This document shows positions 6,967 to 7,886 of a DNA stretch of 7,886 nt, piece after piece. Source of the DNA: Actinomycetes bacterium (GTDB lineage Bacteria > Actinomycetota > Acidimicrobiia > Acidimicrobiales > RAAP-2); the NCBI GenBank assembly GCA_021791615.1, contig JAJYWG010000202.1, forward strand, positions 1 through 7,886. Direction: 5' to 3'. Position 1 is the first letter of the stretch; the number at the start of each line of letters is the position of its first letter. The notes under the pieces are model-generated. The model worked only from the letters and a program-made list of their open reading frames with translations. It was not told the origin of the DNA and did no database searches. Position numbers and translations under genes: made by a program.

Positions 6967-6978
6967 TGAATTTCCATG
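6964..6978. promoter_or_regulatory. Possible operator: CCATG direct repeat at 10-bp spacing over the -35 box
   Basis: CCATG occurs at 6964-6968 and again at 6974-6978, one helical turn apart, with AATTT between. The same bases read as an imperfect palindrome (CATG...CATG). The site overlaps the upstream edge of the -35 box and is richer in A/T than its surroundings. A regulator, perhaps the winged-helix protein encoded just downstream, could bind here. This rests on position and pattern only and may be chance. Confidence 0.2.
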
Positions 6979-7032
6979 CTTTGCCCGTAACCCGCAGAGG
7001 TTGGCGCCGGGATACCTGGCCGGGGATCCGGG

Positions 7033-7049
7033 GCGGTCTGCTAGACCGC
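7033..7049. terminator. Perfect 7-bp hairpin at the end of the upstream gene remnant
   Basis: GCGGTCT (7033-7039), a 3-base loop and AGACCGC (7043-7049) form a perfect, very GC-rich stem. On the minus strand the loop overlaps the TAG that ends the gene remnant at 7041, and the operon promoter begins about 70 bases farther along. A U-less terminator that shields the operon from upstream transcription would fit. There is no U-run, so it could equally be an unrelated palindrome. Confidence 0.3.
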
Positions 7050-7306
7050 GTCAGCTTCGGCCACGGCACGCCTCGGGGATTGGAGTGGCCACGACATGGC
7101 GCCACCCCGCACGTCAGAACGGATGATCTGGCACGAGTGCAACAAGATCGCGGTGGTCCATGTGTAGGGCCTCGCTGCGAGTGGAGTGCCGTTGGTCCAG
7201 CCCTGGTGGAGGCGGTCGTACTCGTCGAGGAGTCGCCCGGCGAGCGCCTGGGTGAATTCATGGCCGGCTCCGAGGACGCGCCGGGCGTGGAGGTACAGCA
7301 CGGCGA
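7041..7306 (-). pseudogene. Unrecognised gene remnant cut by repeat copy B
   Basis: About 88 codons read on the minus strand from the edge of repeat copy B to a TAG at 7043-7041. The peptide has a believable protein composition (AVLYLHARRVLGAGHEF, then QALAGRLLDEYDRLHQGW and TWTTAILLHSCQIIRSDV), and the first two thirds have strongly G/C-ending codons, so it was probably once part of a real gene. The frame stays open through the repeat, where an ATG at 7349-7347 would give a fused product beginning MGPPFRHEHGTTSS. I do not recognise the family. If the repeat is an IS terminus, this could be the 3' end of a gene carried inside that element, or the tail of a host gene fused to it. Confidence 0.35.
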
Positions 7307-7366
7307 GGGACGAGGTGGTCCCATGCTCGTGGCGGAAGGGCGGTCCCATGAGGGTGGCGGGTGACA
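7307..7366 (+). repeat. 60-bp direct repeat, copy B; probable insertion-sequence terminus (IS21-like)
   Basis: This is the second copy of the 128-187 repeat, with 59 of 60 bases identical. The internal 25-bp tandem unit is again present (GGTGGTCCCATG at 7314-7325 and, with one change, 7339-7350). The outer tip TGACA ends at 7366, exactly where the reverse transcriptase frame is broken on its right. The two copies lie in the same orientation 7179 bases apart and enclose the operon. Confidence 0.85.
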
Positions 7367-7717
7367 GCCCTGGTGCCGACGGCGAGCCCGGTCGACACGG
7401 GTGGCCATTTCTCGTTGCCAGACGCCGACGAAATGCTCGTCGAGGACCGACAGGGCGATATTGGCCAGCAGCGGCGAGAGGATGCCCCCTTGCGGGGTGC
7501 CGGTCTTGGACTCTCTCGTCACGCCGTCCTCGGAGAGGACGCCGGAGAGGAGAAAGGCCTTCACCAGCCTGACGACGCGCTTGTCTCCGATCCGACGTCG
7601 CACACGTTCCATCAAGGCCCGGTGGTCGATCTCGTCGAAGCACGCCGTTATGTCACCTTCGAGCACCCAGGTGTATTGATTGGATGCCAGCATGTGAATC
7701 TCGGCGATGCCCTGTCT
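7367..7717 (-). pseudogene. Group II intron reverse transcriptase fragment (middle of RT domain)
   Basis: About 117 codons match the LtrA-type intron-encoded reverse transcriptase. The segment starts near GIAEIHMLAS and carries YTWVLEGDITACFDEIDH (RT motif A with a catalytic Asp, coded around 7654), RALMERVRRRIGDKRV, and TGTPQGGILSPLLANIALS (RT motif 4, coded from 7504 downward) before VLDEHFVGVWQ. The protein should be more than 400 residues. Its start is missing at a junction with ISL3-like sequence near 7717. It also stops at the edge of repeat copy B (7366), just before the expected RLVRYADDF catalytic motif. The thumb/maturase and endonuclease domains are gone, and no intron RNA domains V or VI are seen. 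It cannot be functional. The two breaks imply at least two rearrangements after intron arrival. Confidence 0.85.
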
Positions 7718-7886
7718 GTCAGGCGCGTGAGGGACCCCTCGATCGCCGGCGTCTGCTCCGTGAAGCTCTTCGCCGCGCAGTCGGGGTCGGTGCAGATCCA
7801 CCGGCGCTTGCGCCACACCAGGCGCACCGGCCGGCCGCCGGCCGGCAGGTCACGAACCTGGACGCGGCTCCGCCCGTGCCCGGTCG
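7718..7886 (-). pseudogene. ISL3-family transposase N-terminal fragment, running off the window
   Basis: Reading leftward from 7884, about 55 codons resemble the zinc-binding N-terminal region of ISL3-family transposases: GHGRSRVQVRDLPAGGRPV, then RLVWRKRRWICTDPDC with a C-x4-C pair (the family usually pairs it with an upstream CxxC, off the window here), then FTEQTPAIEGSLTRL. Similarity is lost near 7717-7722, where the sequence passes into the reverse transcriptase fragment in another frame. The helix-turn-helix and catalytic DDE domains are therefore absent. Family assignment is from recalled consensus, not a search. Whether an intact 5' end lies beyond the window is unknown. Confidence 0.6.

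Noticed and set aside
128..7366. A standard composite transposon with two full flanking IS copies
   Set aside because: Only the 60-bp ends are shared, and the sequences just inside each copy are unrelated. No complete transposase gene is present at either side, so only a weaker statement about recombination potential is justified.
6947..7816. A single intact protein of 289 codons on the minus strand
   Set aside because: The frame crosses three unrelated sequences: ISL3-like DNA read out of frame, the reverse transcriptase fragment, and the repeat with its interior. Only the reverse transcriptase part is a real protein segment.

Overview
The window looks like an accessory region of a high-GC Gram-positive chromosome or plasmid, most likely an actinobacterium. 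Third codon positions are strongly G/C-biased. Ribosome-binding sites are weak or absent. The mobile-element debris (a DEVARSLL/LSAPRRT-type putative transposase, a group II intron reverse transcriptase and an ISL3-type transposase) is of kinds common in Actinobacteria. The genus cannot be told from the sequence.

Layout: positions 1-765 hold the edge of an insertion-sequence-like repeat joined to the C-terminal part of a putative transposase gene on the + strand. Positions 832-6930 hold five tightly packed minus-strand genes, transcribed from right to left. Positions 6931-7040 hold the promoter region of that operon. Positions 7041-7886 are a graveyard on the minus strand: an unrecognised gene remnant, a second copy of the same 60-bp repeat (59 of 60 bases identical to copy A), the middle of a group II intron reverse transcriptase, and the N-terminal part of an ISL3-family transposase.

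The five-gene operon is the centre of interest. In order of transcription it encodes: (1) a 276-residue protein with a probable winged-helix domain; (2) a 395-residue Cas4/RecB-like PD-(D/E)XK nuclease with a cysteine cluster typical of Fe-S nucleases; (3) a 507-residue protein with no family I recognise; (4) a 460-residue superfamily 1 helicase of the Upf1/Dna2 type with all main motifs; and (5) a 388-residue protein joining an HExxHxxxE metallopeptidase-like domain to a C-terminal HicA-like domain. The first four junctions are 1- or 4-base overlaps or a 15-base gap, which implies one co-regulated unit and probably a functional complex. The Fe-S nuclease and the SF1 helicase together resemble a Dna2 split over two genes, so a DNA-processing or anti-invader role is a reasonable inference. 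I cannot match the set to any named defence system. No CRISPR array, tRNA or rRNA is visible.

The operon sits between two direct copies of the 60-bp repeat, and each repeat end cuts into an older mobile gene. This is what one expects of a module carried in a recombination-prone island.
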